NCBI RefSeq assembly: GCF_000787575.1
Contig: NW_012236527.1
Span: 124,001 to 188,000 of the forward strand
DNA: 64,000 nt
Direction of reading: 5' to 3'
Source of the DNA: Acytostelium subglobosum LB1
Taxonomy: Eukaryota; Evosea; Eumycetozoa; Acytosteliales; Acytosteliaceae
Under the pieces are notes generated by a model. It had not been told where the DNA came from. It was given only the letters and a program-made list of their open reading frames with translations, and made no database searches. The position numbers and the translations under genes were made by a program. This document shows positions 1 through 9,175 of this stretch, piece after piece; the stretch's first letter is position 1, and every line of letters starts with the position of its first letter.

Positions 1-237
1 CCCGCGAGGCCGCATACCAGGTACACGGTCCACTGGATCAGCGTGCCCCCTGCGCCTCGAAATTCCCTCCTTAGGCCCATCTTCTGGGCCAGCTTGATGC
101 CCAGGTCTTTGGACTTGGGGATGAACGCCATCATGGAGGGCGAGGCCACCTTGGCCTGCGACGTGGACGATGGCAGAGGAAGTAGAGGGAACCAGTTGCT
201 GCTGGAACGTGGACGCCGTTATGGTCTCGGTCACCAA
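1..237 (-). other. possible coding remnant, unknown
   Basis: On the minus strand a protein-like frame runs off the left edge of the window. It contains a stretch beginning MMAFIPKSKDLG and ending in a hydrophobic segment with IQWTVYLVCGLA. A second frame just upstream (starting VTETITAST) also looks coding, so the two would need a frame change near 170-180. No start codon or family was recognised. It could be the tail of the LRR fragment to its right or a separate gene. Confidence 0.2.
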
Positions 238-456
238 TCAATGCCAAGACCGAAATGGTTGCACTGGAGCGAGATTATGGAGATGGATTTGTTCGTACTG
301 ATAATCGTTGAGAGAATCGATGTAGTTGTCGAGCATCGCGCCATGTGTCAGAAACAGACTGAGTAGTGCAGAGCCTTGAATATTGTCAAAGAATCGATCG
401 CTGACCAGAGGAAGGCCGCAGAGGTGGAGATGGGACAACCTGCTCTCGCCAATCAA
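238..456 (-). pseudogene. F-box/LRR-like gene fragment, cut by the assembly gap
   Basis: An open frame of about 72 residues enters from the N gap and ends in TGA at 238. The segment RLSHLHLCGLPL followed by amphipathic helices resembles the leucine-rich half of the dictyostelid F-box-like proteins found elsewhere in this window. The start is lost in the gap, so it cannot be told whether this is an intact C-terminus or a remnant. It may belong to the gene on the other side of the gap or to a different copy. Confidence 0.3.
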
Positions 457-457
457 A

Positions 458-557
458 NNNNNNNNNNNNNNNNNNNNNNNNNNNNNNNNNNNNNNNNNNN
501 NNNNNNNNNNNNNNNNNNNNNNNNNNNNNNNNNNNNNNNNNNNNNNNNNNNNNNNNN
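458..557. other. assembly gap (100 N)
   Basis: Exactly 100 consecutive Ns. This round number is the usual placeholder for a scaffold join of unknown true length. Both flanks carry F-box/LRR-like coding sequence, which suggests that similar neighbouring copies confused the assembly here. Confidence 0.95.
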
Positions 558-567
558 TCTATCTATT

Positions 568-2330
568 TTAGAGTGCCATCGCATCCATCTCTTGGAGCGA
601 GAAGAATGAAATGTCATTCAAGGCAATGACACAAAAGTACAGAGGTACTGAATCCTTGAACGCTGATTGAATGCGATTGAAAACGTCCTTCGATGGTACC
701 TTGTCCATGAATCGCATTATTGATATTCTAAAGTCTGGTGTACCAGGTGAACTCTTTCTAAATGATGGTCCTGGCTTGTAGACATTATAGACGATCAAAC
801 CAATGTCCTTGCAATCCTTGATGTCCTCAGCAGCCTTGTCCTCCAACCTTGTCGATACATCAAACAGCCTAACACGACGATGACCGAGTTCATTGTCTGG
901 TTGGTATTGAATGTCTGGGCAATGCGTAACAATGGCTTTTATTGATGTCGATGATCCTGATGCTGATGATTGAATGATGTCAAAGTCCAAAGATTCCAAA
1001 ACAGATGATTGATGCCGCAGTGAGTCTCTATCATTAGTCCATGAATCATTGATGTTTGGTACGATCCACTCGACATTGTCTGGCTTGTAAGTGTAGACAT
1101 CTTGGACATTGCATGGCCAGCTTTTCATGTTTCCACCAACTCCGACATCTCATTGAAGTCCGAACAGGAGCATCAACAGCAACAGCATGTTGAGGGACCC
1201 CTGATTGATGCAGGTCAGTAGCTCAATGGATGAAGTTGACAGGCTTTTAAACAGCACGTCAAAGTGGCGCAGCTCGGACAAGATCACATTTGCGTCCAGG
1301 GAGCAAGCGTCATCTGGGGTCAAGCAGGTCTTTCCAGGGTTCGCGTCCACCAAAGCATTGTATTCATCGTGCCAGCTCTCCTTTGCAAAGAGGTTGTTGG
1401 CCAATTCGAGTCGACAGGTAGCAGAGCGAATATTGGCCATCGACACTGTCTGAGTGAGCTCCTCCAGCTCAATGGGGATCGTTCCAAAGTCAACCTCGGT
1501 CCCAGGGACAGTGCAGTCTGGAGGATATGCGCGATGAGAAACCGAGTGTGCTCTCGATCACCAATGAGATCGTGGTCCTCGCCAATCCAGGACTGGCACA
1601 CATTGACAAAGGTGAATCGGTTGGGTGTCCAAGGTCTAATGCAGAGAGGAAGTTCAACAAAGCATGTAGGAGCCAAGTAATGGACAGATTGGTAGTTTGT
1701 AAAGGCTGGCTGCCAGAGGCCAGTGTCATCGGCACCAGGGTTGCAAAGGTCTGCATGTGCTACAGTGAGCGATATCGCCAAGAGTGGATTGATTGACTGG
1801 AGTGTCTTGGCTATATTGTCCACATTGGCGGATTGGGGCAGCTGTGCATAGAGATCGACAGTCTGTAGATTGGTGCAAAGTCTGACCATATCGACTGTCA
1901 TGGCCGCATCGCTCTCTTGGTCGGTGACATGGACAGAGAGTCGAAGTATGTTGTGTGGCGCGAGTAGTGTGCACTTGCTTACGCCGTAGACTATGGGAGG
2001 CATCCCATAGTATCGTGGCCAGTTGTTGAGAAAGATGTTGGTGACCATGATAAAAGAGAGCGGCGTCTCGGGCAGCGCACACCGCCACTGGGGCTGCTCC
2101 CAACCGTCATTGAGATCGAGCGAGAGATGCGTGAAGAAGCGATTCGTAATGTAGCGGAACCATTGCCAACACACCAATGACAGCGAGCCCAGCAGCTGGT
2201 AGAACTCCTGCGAGTATCTTACCTCTTTCGACATCAGTGACTCAACACTGCCGTGATTAATGCTCTCTCTGTGCACAGCAAAGACCTCTTTGAGCACGGC
2301 GAAGCTCAGACACGGATGTGATGCCTCCAT
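568..2330 (-). pseudogene. F-box-like/LRR protein, apparently broken
   Basis: Minus-strand gene starting at 2330 (MEASHPCLSFAVL). The first 80 residues have an F-box-like helix pattern (LGSLSLVCWQWFRYI), followed by irregular leucine-rich segments such as NLQTVDLYAQLP. The clean reading frame changes near 1500, where the protein continues as TVSMANIRSATCRLE and then ELRHFDVLFKSLS. It meets an in-frame TGA at 1150-1152. The same frame reopens as MKSWPCNVQDVYTY and runs to TAA at 568. Joined, the length would be near 590 residues, similar to the other F-box-like genes here. The family recruits unknown substrates to SCF ubiquitin ligases and expands rapidly in dictyostelids; the target cannot be read from the sequence. 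The breaks may be true decay or indels beside the scaffold gap. Confidence 0.55.
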
Positions 2331-2462
2331 CAGAGCTCAAGTCTCTCGAGTGCCGTCGACATTGTCAACAACGTGTAGTTCGGCGAATTATCTGTATGTT
2401 ATTATCTCTTTTGGGTTGCCGATGATGATTGATTGATGATTGATTGAGATCAACTGACACAG

Positions 2463-4013
2463 ATGGATACAAACATTTTTAAAAACCAGCTTCTGGGAGC
2501 ATTTTGGTCAGCTGATCAGATACGACACACTTCAATGGCTAGTCATCACCTACCTCTGCTGCTGCAGTCAAACATCGTGGCGATTCTTGTTAAGGGCCAT
2601 CCAACAGTCTACTTGACCTACCACCCTCACTGCCACAGAGGCTGGATGAACTATGCGCTAGTGTCGCGACATTGGTTCGAGCAGGCGATGCGCTGCATCA
2701 ATGCCATCATCGATCCGATGGCGTTTGAGCGGCGTCTGTGCGATGACACATCATCATCCTTTCAGCGGTATGTGGCCCCGTTCGCCAAGCACCTCCACAA
2801 CGTCCAAGCCAATCAACTCGAGTACTTTCCTCACTTCAGAAGCGTGTCCCACACCGTCTTCCCTTGGTCCAATGCCACCGAGCTCCACAACAAGCTGTCG
2901 TATCTGACCAACACTACCCAGGGCCTCCCCGTGTCCATCGCCATCAAGGCGAATGCCCTCTCACAGTTCATCGATCATCTTGTTGCCAATGATCATCTTC
3001 GAATCACTCAGCTCGCGACCACCAAGTTACAACCCAACATCATCGACCATGCTAGTCTCGCCACGGTCACTTCGCTCGTTGTCGATCCTTCCCTTTTTCG
3101 CTGTGAGAAGGCCACTCTTAGATACCAGTCACATTGGTTGGCAGGCCTGCTCACGTCGATGCCGCAACTGACCTCGATCGACAGCCGTTTCGAACCTCTC
3201 GACGCATCATCACTTCTGGTGGCATTCGGCTCAACGTCGCTCCAAGTGCTTAAGGTGTGGCTGCCAATGGACTGCAATATGCCGCGGTATTGGTCACATG
3301 ACGACCAGGACAATGACAGGAGAGTGGAACACCTATTCGACCAGCTGGCGGCAAACCGCTCACTGCGAACGCTGTCATTGACAGCGGTTCAACACGAGCC
3401 CGATGATGAGCCAATGTATCCAGACGTCGAGGAGCACAGCCAAGCTCACTTTGCCCACTGCCTCACCAACGCACTCAAAAACAACGTATCATTGCGAAAG
3501 CTTGTTCTGTCTGGCCACTGCTCAGCTATTTACAAAAAGACCGTGTTGGATGGTGTCTTGCACAGCAGCACCATCACATCGCTGTCCCTGGTCAACTATG
3601 CACTTGGCAACCCCGACACACTCGCCTTTCTCTGTCAGACACTCATTGCCAGGAAGGGCGTCAACAGCAGCGGTTTTCTCACGCTGGACATCTCTAACAA
3701 TGGATTCAGGGGTCCACAGTGTTCTCAGTTGATTGGCAGCCTCATCACGTCTGTCCGACTCGTGCGGAGACTCAAGATGATATTGAACCCTTTCAGTATG
3801 GAGGACTACCAGTCGATTCTCCACTCAGTCCAGGCAGCAAGCGACTCGCTTGAGTACCTCCACATCGACCCGCCGTCTACCAGCACCGGACTTTCGTCCG
3901 AGAACGCACCCTCTTTCATTGGCAAGGTTGCCATACTCGGCTGCAACGAGTGGTATACCGAAACAGAATGGTATGGAAAGTACAAATACCCAGAGCGCCT
4001 GTTCAGCTGGTGA
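2463..4013 (+). CDS. F-box-like/LRR protein
   Basis: Single-exon gene of 516 residues, divergent from the broken F-box-like gene on its left with about 130 bp between starts. A second Met at residue 25 (MASHHLPLLL) could be the real start. Residues 25-85 hold an F-box-like motif: hydrophobic LPLLLQSNIVAIL, then YALVSRHWFEQAM. The middle and C-terminal parts carry ribonuclease-inhibitor-like leucine-rich units, for example NRSLRTLSLTAVQ, NVSLRKLVLSG, SSTITSLSLVNYAL and FLTLDISNNGF, each spaced about 28 residues. It probably acts as an SCF substrate adaptor; the substrate is unknown. The frame is intact, unlike its neighbours. Confidence 0.75.
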   Translation: MDTNIFKNQLLGAFWSADQIRHTSMASHHLPLLLQSNIVAILVKGHPTVYLTYHPHCHRGWMNYALVSRHWFEQAMRCINAIIDPMAFERRLCDDTSSSFQRYVAPFAKHLHNVQANQLEYFPHFRSVSHTVFPWSNATELHNKLSYLTNTTQGLPVSIAIKANALSQFIDHLVANDHLRITQLATTKLQPNIIDHASLATVTSLVVDPSLFRCEKATLRYQSHWLAGLLTSMPQLTSIDSRFEPLDASSLLVAFGSTSLQVLKVWLPMDCNMPRYWSHDDQDNDRRVEHLFDQLAANRSLRTLSLTAVQHEPDDEPMYPDVEEHSQAHFAHCLTNALKNNVSLRKLVLSGHCSAIYKKTVLDGVLHSSTITSLSLVNYALGNPDTLAFLCQTLIARKGVNSSGFLTLDISNNGFRGPQCSQLIGSLITSVRLVRRLKMILNPFSMEDYQSILHSVQAASDSLEYLHIDPPSTSTGLSSENAPSFIGKVAILGCNEWYTETEWYGKYKYPERLFSW

Positions 4014-4440
4014 TCACCAATGTACGATCAAGAATCCATATCTTCCGTCCAGATGGAACCCAGTCTTCGTAACGACCACTTCCACGACCATGGCGAGGAC
4101 AATACATTGTTCTATTTCGAGTGACACCAACAATCGAAATAAACAGTTGTAGATCTTCTGGAAACGCGCAGTCAGATCATTGTGTGGTCGCCTTGGAGTG
4201 ATGGGTGAGGCCCCCAAGGAGACCCACCCAACTAGCTGCACTTCCTCGAACAATCTGGTGCTCGACGGGATCATCGCGATCACCATCCGCTCGTTCACGC
4301 GCGAGTTCTGCAAGGTGACCCCCTCCATTATCAAGCTTTTCCTTGTCGCTCCGAACAATGCAGCCCTCGTCGGGCGGTATCGAGATTCTGGACTTCAGCC
4401 GCTACCACATGGGCGCCGCCAGGGACTATTAACTTTGGAA
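4014..4440 (+). other. coding-like remnants, unknown
   Basis: After the F-box-like gene the sequence stays fairly rich in G+C and shows protein-like stretches without a complete gene. The clearest is an open frame from 4204 (MGEAPKETHPTSC) with the hydrophobic segment SIIKLFLVAPNNAAL. About 4370 a neighbouring frame continues as GIEILDFSRYHMGAARDY and ends in TAA at about 4431. The change of frame suggests a decayed gene or an assembly indel. No family was recognised. Confidence 0.25.
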
Positions 4441-4470
4441 TTGACACAATTCTGCAATGAGAATTGAGTT

Positions 4471-4616
4471 TTATTTTTTCAAGATCTTTTTGGCAAGTAC
4501 ATCGATCAGGTCCTCGGCTGGATAGATGCATGTGAGCCCAAATGTTTGATGTATGCTTTGTGACGCTCTCTGAACTCCGAGTTGTCGTCCCAATAGTACT
4601 CTTTGAATAATGACAT
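4471..4616 (-). other. small broken reading frame, unknown
   Basis: On the minus strand an ATG at 4616 opens MSLFKEYYWDDNSEFRERH. A shifted frame continues as TFGLTCIYPAEDLIDVL and ends in KKILKK and TAA at 4471. The two parts together would be about 48 residues and look like the C-terminal exon of a larger protein, with a possible splice acceptor just upstream of the ATG. No family was recognised. Confidence 0.25.
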
Positions 4617-4837
4617 GTTATATCTGTTAGAGATAAATTGTTTAAGTTAATTTATTTGTGAGTTTCCAAAAAGGAACAACTAGATCATCTTCACCACAAC
4701 CCCAAGTCTCAATTGGTGCTCACTCATTCACACAACAACATCAACAACAAATACTACCCATATCGATTGTAGACACCACTCTCTGTTATTTATTCAATAA
4801 CAACAGTAGTACGATACTGTTTGTAAACATTGCTATT

Positions 4838-6440
4838 ATGTTACCAGCAAACCTCAAAGAATGGACTCATGAACATGCCGTTGAATGGGTCCAAGATCGG
4901 ATAAGAAAGTATCGCTACGATGCAGACGTGGCCTCCTTGCAGGACTTTGTTGATGGAGAGGAGCTTTATCTTGCTGGATCATCACCCGACGCGTTTGTTC
5001 GATGTTTCTCGGAGGCACCCCAACATATCCGAGATGATGAAACAAGAACAAGGGACAGAGAGATCGTTCTAGGTGTTCTCTTCAAAGATTTGCAAACGAG
5101 AACCTCTGCCATACCAGCTCGTAAGTACAAACAACATCGGCGCCGATGTCTTCATTCAATACTAACATACACACTCAAGCCGGTGCTGCAGGAGGAGCTG
5201 GTGGCCAAGCGCGTAAGTACAAATGAGAGCGAGTGATGTTCGATTGATTCTAACATTCATCAATAATCATACAGAGACACTTCAGCAGGTCTTGATAAAT
5301 GGCATTGAGGAGATCAAGAGGTTGGTCAAACAGAAGAAGAAGGTCTCGGTTTCAAGAATCTCTCAGACCGATTTCAATCTGTTGAACCTCGGTGAGGTGC
5401 GTTATCTTCCCTACCATCAAGAAACAATCCCAACATACACCGCACTCGGTTGGGAGAAGGGAAAGGAGGATTCTAAAGAGAACATGCGCAATGTCCTTGC
5501 TAGATTCAAAGAGCTGACCACACTCCAAGGGGCCCACTTTGTTTCTGTTGCATCAAAGACTCTCTTCAATGAGGACATGGAGGATCTTGAGATCACTGGA
5601 GGAACAGACATTCTTGTTTGCAGATCCCCCATTCGTTCCCGTGACATTGCATTGACTCTGATGACAGAAACTCAGGTCCACATTGAACTCAAGAAGCCAA
5701 CAAAGGTCAGGAAAACAGAATCTCTCCAGCAATTCCTCACTCAGCATCTTATCATACAGCTTCACTCCAAATTCTCAATCCTCTCATTGCTCACAGATAT
5801 GGGCTCGAATTGGTTCATTGCCTGGACTATCACTCTTGGTGACAAATCAATGATTGCCACTTGCAATTTGCCATGGAATCACGCCATCAGATCCATCCAG
5901 CTCGTTGTACATAGAAACATGAGCCTCAATGTTGTCAACCCAGACAAGTGGAACATTACCCAGCTGCTGATCGAAAGCAACCTCATCACACCCCAGCCGA
6001 CTGCTCAAATCGATGACAGCTCCGATGAAGATGGGGACGACAACGATGGCGGTGACGATGGCAGTGACGATGACAGTGAGGGTGACGACAAAGATCCACC
6101 CAAAGATTCACGTAAGAGGAAGGGACCAACATCCTCAAACAAGAGTCAACCGAAGCAGCCCAAGAACCAAGCAGCCAAGAAGCCAGCAGCCAAGAAGCCA
6201 GCAGCCAAGAAGCCAGCAGCCAAGAAACCAGCAGGAAAGAAGAGGTCAAAGACACTTGGAATCACATCACCACACAACGGAGGATCAATGAGCGATGTCG
6301 CGAATTTACAAGATGTCGATTACCTTTTGGACAAGGATGACCTCGCTTCAATGCAACGGGCAGGAATTTATAGAATCCTGAGAGCAATGGTCCCGTATTT
6401 GTCTCGAGCAGGTCCTAACAGCAATAAGATAATTATTTGA
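4838..6440 (+). CDS. SAM-like / PD-(D/E)XK-nuclease-like protein with Lys-rich tail
   Basis: Three exons (4838-5120, 5180-5212, 5275-6440) give 493 residues; both introns have GTAAGT donors and keep frame. The ATG at 4838 was chosen because it starts the conserved-looking domain (MLPANLKEWTHEHAVEWVQ). Residues 5-60 have the helix pattern of a SAM domain. Residues about 190-310 look like a restriction-endonuclease fold: GGTDILV (Asp217) followed 26 residues later by HIELKKP (Glu243, Lys245), the D...ExK pattern, then a Gln-containing helix. Residues about 345-375 are almost all Asp/Glu/Ser. A 15-bp repeat then encodes AAKKP four times, like a histone H1 tail. The C-terminus (LQDVDYLLDKDDLA) may form helices. 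A nuclear, DNA-binding role is inferred. The layout recalls nuclease modules of eukaryotic Crinkler-type proteins, but that link is unproven. Confidence 0.7.
6175..6240 (+). repeat. 15-bp coding minisatellite (AAKKP repeats)
   Basis: The 15-bp unit aagccagcagccaag occurs about four times in tandem inside the preceding gene and encodes the Lys/Ala/Pro tail. Copies are nearly identical, which suggests recent slippage. Confidence 0.85.
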
Positions 6441-6522
6441 TGCACCAGATAATACTATTATTGGTGAATCACATTCTCACTTCTGCTCTCGGACAAAGAC
6501 TTGATTTTTTTCCTGGTTGTCT

Positions 6523-6566
6523 CACCAACCACTAACCAACCACTAACCAACCACTAACCAACCACT
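6523..6566. repeat. 11-bp tandem repeat (aaccaaccact)
   Basis: About four near-perfect head-to-tail copies of an 11-bp unit lie between the nuclease-like gene and the palindromic array. No coding potential. Confidence 0.8.
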
Positions 6567-6577
6567 CCCAAAAATCT

Positions 6578-7104
6578 TGCTGACCAACGTGCTGAGACAA
6601 CTCTCCTGGTAACTCTCTCGGACGTGCAAACAGTTCCAGCGCTAACAGATACCGAAAGTAGAATTGTAGTAGAATTACAAAAATGACCTCCTCAATTTAG
6701 AATTAATTATTTTTATTATTTCCAACTTCCAAACTCTATTTCTACTACAATTCTACATTAATGAAGCTGATACCTTTTTTCCAACGTGCTCACTGCTATG
6801 GCGGTAACAGATACTGAAAGTAGAATTGTAGTAGAATTACAAAAATAACCTCCTCAATTTAGAATTAATTATTTTTATTATTTTGAACTTCCAAACTCTA
6901 TTTCTACTACAATTCTACATTGATTAGACAGATACACTTTTTCCAACGTGCTCACTGCTATGGCGGTGACAGGTACTGAAAGTAGAATTGTAGTAGAATT
7001 AGGAAAATGACCTCCTGGATTTAGGATTAATTATTTTTATTATTTTGAACTTTAAAACTCTATTTCTACTACAATTCTACATTGTTGATACAGATACCTT
7101 TTTT
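6578..7104. repeat. 162-bp tandem array of palindromic MITE-like elements
   Basis: Three units at an exact 162-bp period. Each contains a 99-bp element (6658-6756, 6820-6918, 6982-7080) whose ends are a perfect 16-bp inverted repeat, gtagaattgtagtaga against tctactacaattctac. The interior is A+T-rich (AATTTAGAATTAATTATTTTTATTATT). The heptamer CAGATAC, or a one- or two-base variant, lies on both sides of every element. The spacer carries CCAACGTGCTCACTGCTATGGCGGT, with a diverged partial copy at 6582-6657. Units 1 and 2 are more alike than unit 3. The termini look like those of a small non-autonomous DNA transposon, but tandem amplification at fixed period points to later duplication. No open frame. 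Confidence 0.85.
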
Positions 7105-7270
7105 AATAACTTTGAAGTATATAAAACTATAAAGAGAAGAATCTTGAAGTATGAAATGAAGGAGCGCCAGCTCCGGAATGTTGCGTAGCCAGCGGCGATG
7201 AGTTATCCACACACCAATCAATGATGATACAGAAGCTTTATCTAATGAGCGCTATACTACATTCAAAATC

Positions 7271-7942
7271 ATGACATTCTGCTTGCCTTCCAATATCAAC
7301 AAATGTATCCTGCCAGACTACAAGATGAAGATCAATGAGAAGGAGCTTAAAGTCATAGTGGCCAAACTTCCATTCTCCCAGGGGGTACTTAGATTGGCAT
7401 ACCATGGCATTGACGAGTATGGCAAAAGAGTAGTTCTCAAACTATTAAAGAGAATGGGTTGGGAAGAGATGGGTCTCAAGAGGTATCTAGAGGCAATAGA
7501 GTGTCAGACAGTTGCTTACAAGTTTGCTCAAGAGTTTAGCATTGTTAATAACGACAACAACAAAATTATCAAATATACAGTTGCCAGAGTGGCACAAGTC
7601 AAGAATAGTGCTGGAACATTCTTTACGATCGAGTCCTACATTGATGGTGAATACGAGAAGTTCAACAACAACTCAGGTTGGAGGAATAATGATATGTCAT
7701 TGGAGATCTTGAAGACTTTCTCACATTGGACTCACCATTTGTCTAAAGGTCAATGAATGGTGGTTGACCTTCAAGGCAGCAAGACTCCAATCAATGGATA
7801 CCTATTGACTGATCCAGCTATTCATACAATTGACACATTAAGATATGGTCCGTGTAACTATTGACCAGTAGGAATTGATCGTTTCTTCAGGACTCATATC
7901 TGCAATGGGAATTGTCAAAGGTTGGGTCTCAAGATGCCATGA
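7271..7942 (+). pseudogene. alpha-kinase domain pseudogene
   Basis: The frame from 7271 encodes an atypical alpha-kinase catalytic domain (MHCK/eEF2K family) of about 223 residues. Recognisable parts are the ATP-binding region (GVLRLAYHGIDEYGKRVVLK), FFTIESYIDG, the helix TFSHWTHHLSKGQ, the catalytic-loop region VVDLQGSK...LLTDPAIH, and the zinc-binding tail RTHICNGNCQRLGL. Two in-frame TGA codons (7754-7756 just before MVVDLQG, and 7862-7864 in the Gly-rich stretch before PVGIDRFF) interrupt an otherwise collinear domain. In family members these positions usually carry Leu and Gly. Dictyostelids use these kinases to phosphorylate myosin II heavy chains. With no N-terminal coiled coil or WD40 part nearby, this is probably a dead domain copy. 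Confidence 0.75.
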
Positions 7943-8318
7943 TTGAGTGAGTGAGTCAGCAAGTTGTGTATTGGTTCCAGGTAATCTTCACTTTCCTAGT
8001 ATTGTATACAATACTATGATGACAAGTATTCAATTTAATGTTTGTCAAAGAGACAAACAATTATTTGTTAAAGTGATATTGTGAACTTCACAATATTAAT
8101 TAAATTAAATTAAAAGTTGATCATCAAAACACACAACTTTCGTGTGTGATGAGTCATTCTTTGGGTCAACTTATATACTTTACATGAACTGAACAGCCAA
8201 GTACATACATTTCTTATTTATCATCATTACAATCACAAGACAACAAATAACGACAGGAAAGGAACATCGATCAATCATCCATTCAATCAAACAATCAAAG
8301 GAACAAGAAAAGAAAGAA
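7943..8318. other. intergenic region with a hairpin cluster
   Basis: Between the kinase pseudogene and the KDEL receptor start. It holds four perfect inverted repeats in about 150 bp: a 20-bp palindrome tagtattgtatacaatacta (7997-8016); tgtttgtc/gacaaaca (8039-8059, 5-nt loop); atattgtgaa/ttcacaatat (8076-8096, 1-nt loop); and cacaca/tgtgtg (8130-8148). The rest is A+T-rich and would contain the promoter of the downstream gene. No reading frame supported. Confidence 0.7.
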
Positions 8319-9036
8319 ATGAACTTATTTAGATTGGTTGCAGATATGCTGCATGTGACAGCAATATTGTTGTTGCTGTTCAAGATCAAGGCCGATAGAT
8401 CATGTGCAGGCATATCACTAAAGAGTCAGATATTGTACGCTACGGTGTTCACAACAAGATACCTCGACCTGTTCGTCACATTCTATTCACTCTACAACAC
8501 TATACTCAAGGTACTCTACCTGAGCGCCTCCTACTACATCGTATATCTCATGATCGTCAAGTTCAAGTTCTCCTACGACAAGGACCACGACAACTTCAGG
8601 ATCATCTTCCTGATCGCACCCTCTGCAGTCCTAGCCATTCTATTCTATGATCGATCGAATGGATTCATATTAGAGGTATGAATGAATGAATGAATGATTG
8701 AATGAGAGAGTGACACTAACAATCAATTAATCAATCAATCATCTTTAGATACTTTGGACATTCTCCATCTTTTTGGAATCAGTGGCTATATTGCCACAAC
8801 TGTTCTTGTTGCAGCGCACTGGAGAGGTGGAAGCACTCACCTCAAACTACATCATTTGTTTGGGAGGATATAGAGCATTCTACTTCCTCAACTGGATTTA
8901 TAGGATATTCACCGAGGACTTTACAGGCGTGTTGGTCATGTTTGCAGGTATTATCCAGACCATTCTCTACTGTGACTTCTTCTACTACTACTTCAAGAGC
9001 AAATGGTTGGGTAACAAGTTGGTGTTGCCTCAGTAG
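8319..9036 (+). CDS. kdelr: ER lumen protein-retaining receptor (KDEL receptor)
   Basis: Two exons (8319-8675, 8749-9036) give 214 residues, matching the usual 212-215 of the ERD2/KDEL-receptor family. The N-terminus [12 protein letters not shown], the stretch [17 protein letters not shown] and the C-terminal [11 protein letters not shown] are family hallmarks, and hydropathy fits seven membrane segments. The receptor binds escaped ER luminal proteins through their HDEL/KDEL tail in the Golgi and returns them in COPI vesicles. The intron starts GTATGA, contains CTAAC and a CAAT run, and ends TTTAG. The short Lys-bearing tail ([13 protein letters not shown]) fits a COPI-type retrieval tail. 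Confidence 0.97.
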
Positions 9037-9175
9037 AGACCATTATTGCGATAGGTAGATTGATTGATTGATTGTAGGAATAAAGCAATCCAATAACAAC
9101 AACAACTATACAGGTACGCACGCGCGATATACAGGATGATTGATTGAATGATGGTTGAGTGATATATCATGGTCC

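Noticed and set aside
4658-4837. Earlier in-frame Met at 4658 as the start of the nuclease-like gene
   Set aside because: The extra 60 residues are Gln/Asn/Ser-rich and encoded by promoter-like A+T-rich DNA, and the SAM-like domain begins right after the ATG at 4838.
6578-7104. The 162-bp array as LTRs or another retroelement part
   Set aside because: No TG..CA ends, primer-binding site or coding region; the terminal inverted repeats and short length fit a DNA-type element or a satellite.
6523-7104. CRISPR-like array
   Set aside because: The spacers between units are themselves repeats and the host is a eukaryote.
7754-7864. TGA read as a sense codon, suggested by in-frame TGAs in the kinase, F-box-like and 31.3-kb fragments
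   Set aside because: TGA is clearly the terminal stop of several intact genes here (F-box-like at 4013, nuclease-like gene at 6440, mfap1 at 12645). The interrupted copies therefore look like pseudogenes. No selenocysteine context either, since relatives have Leu or Gly at the kinase positions.
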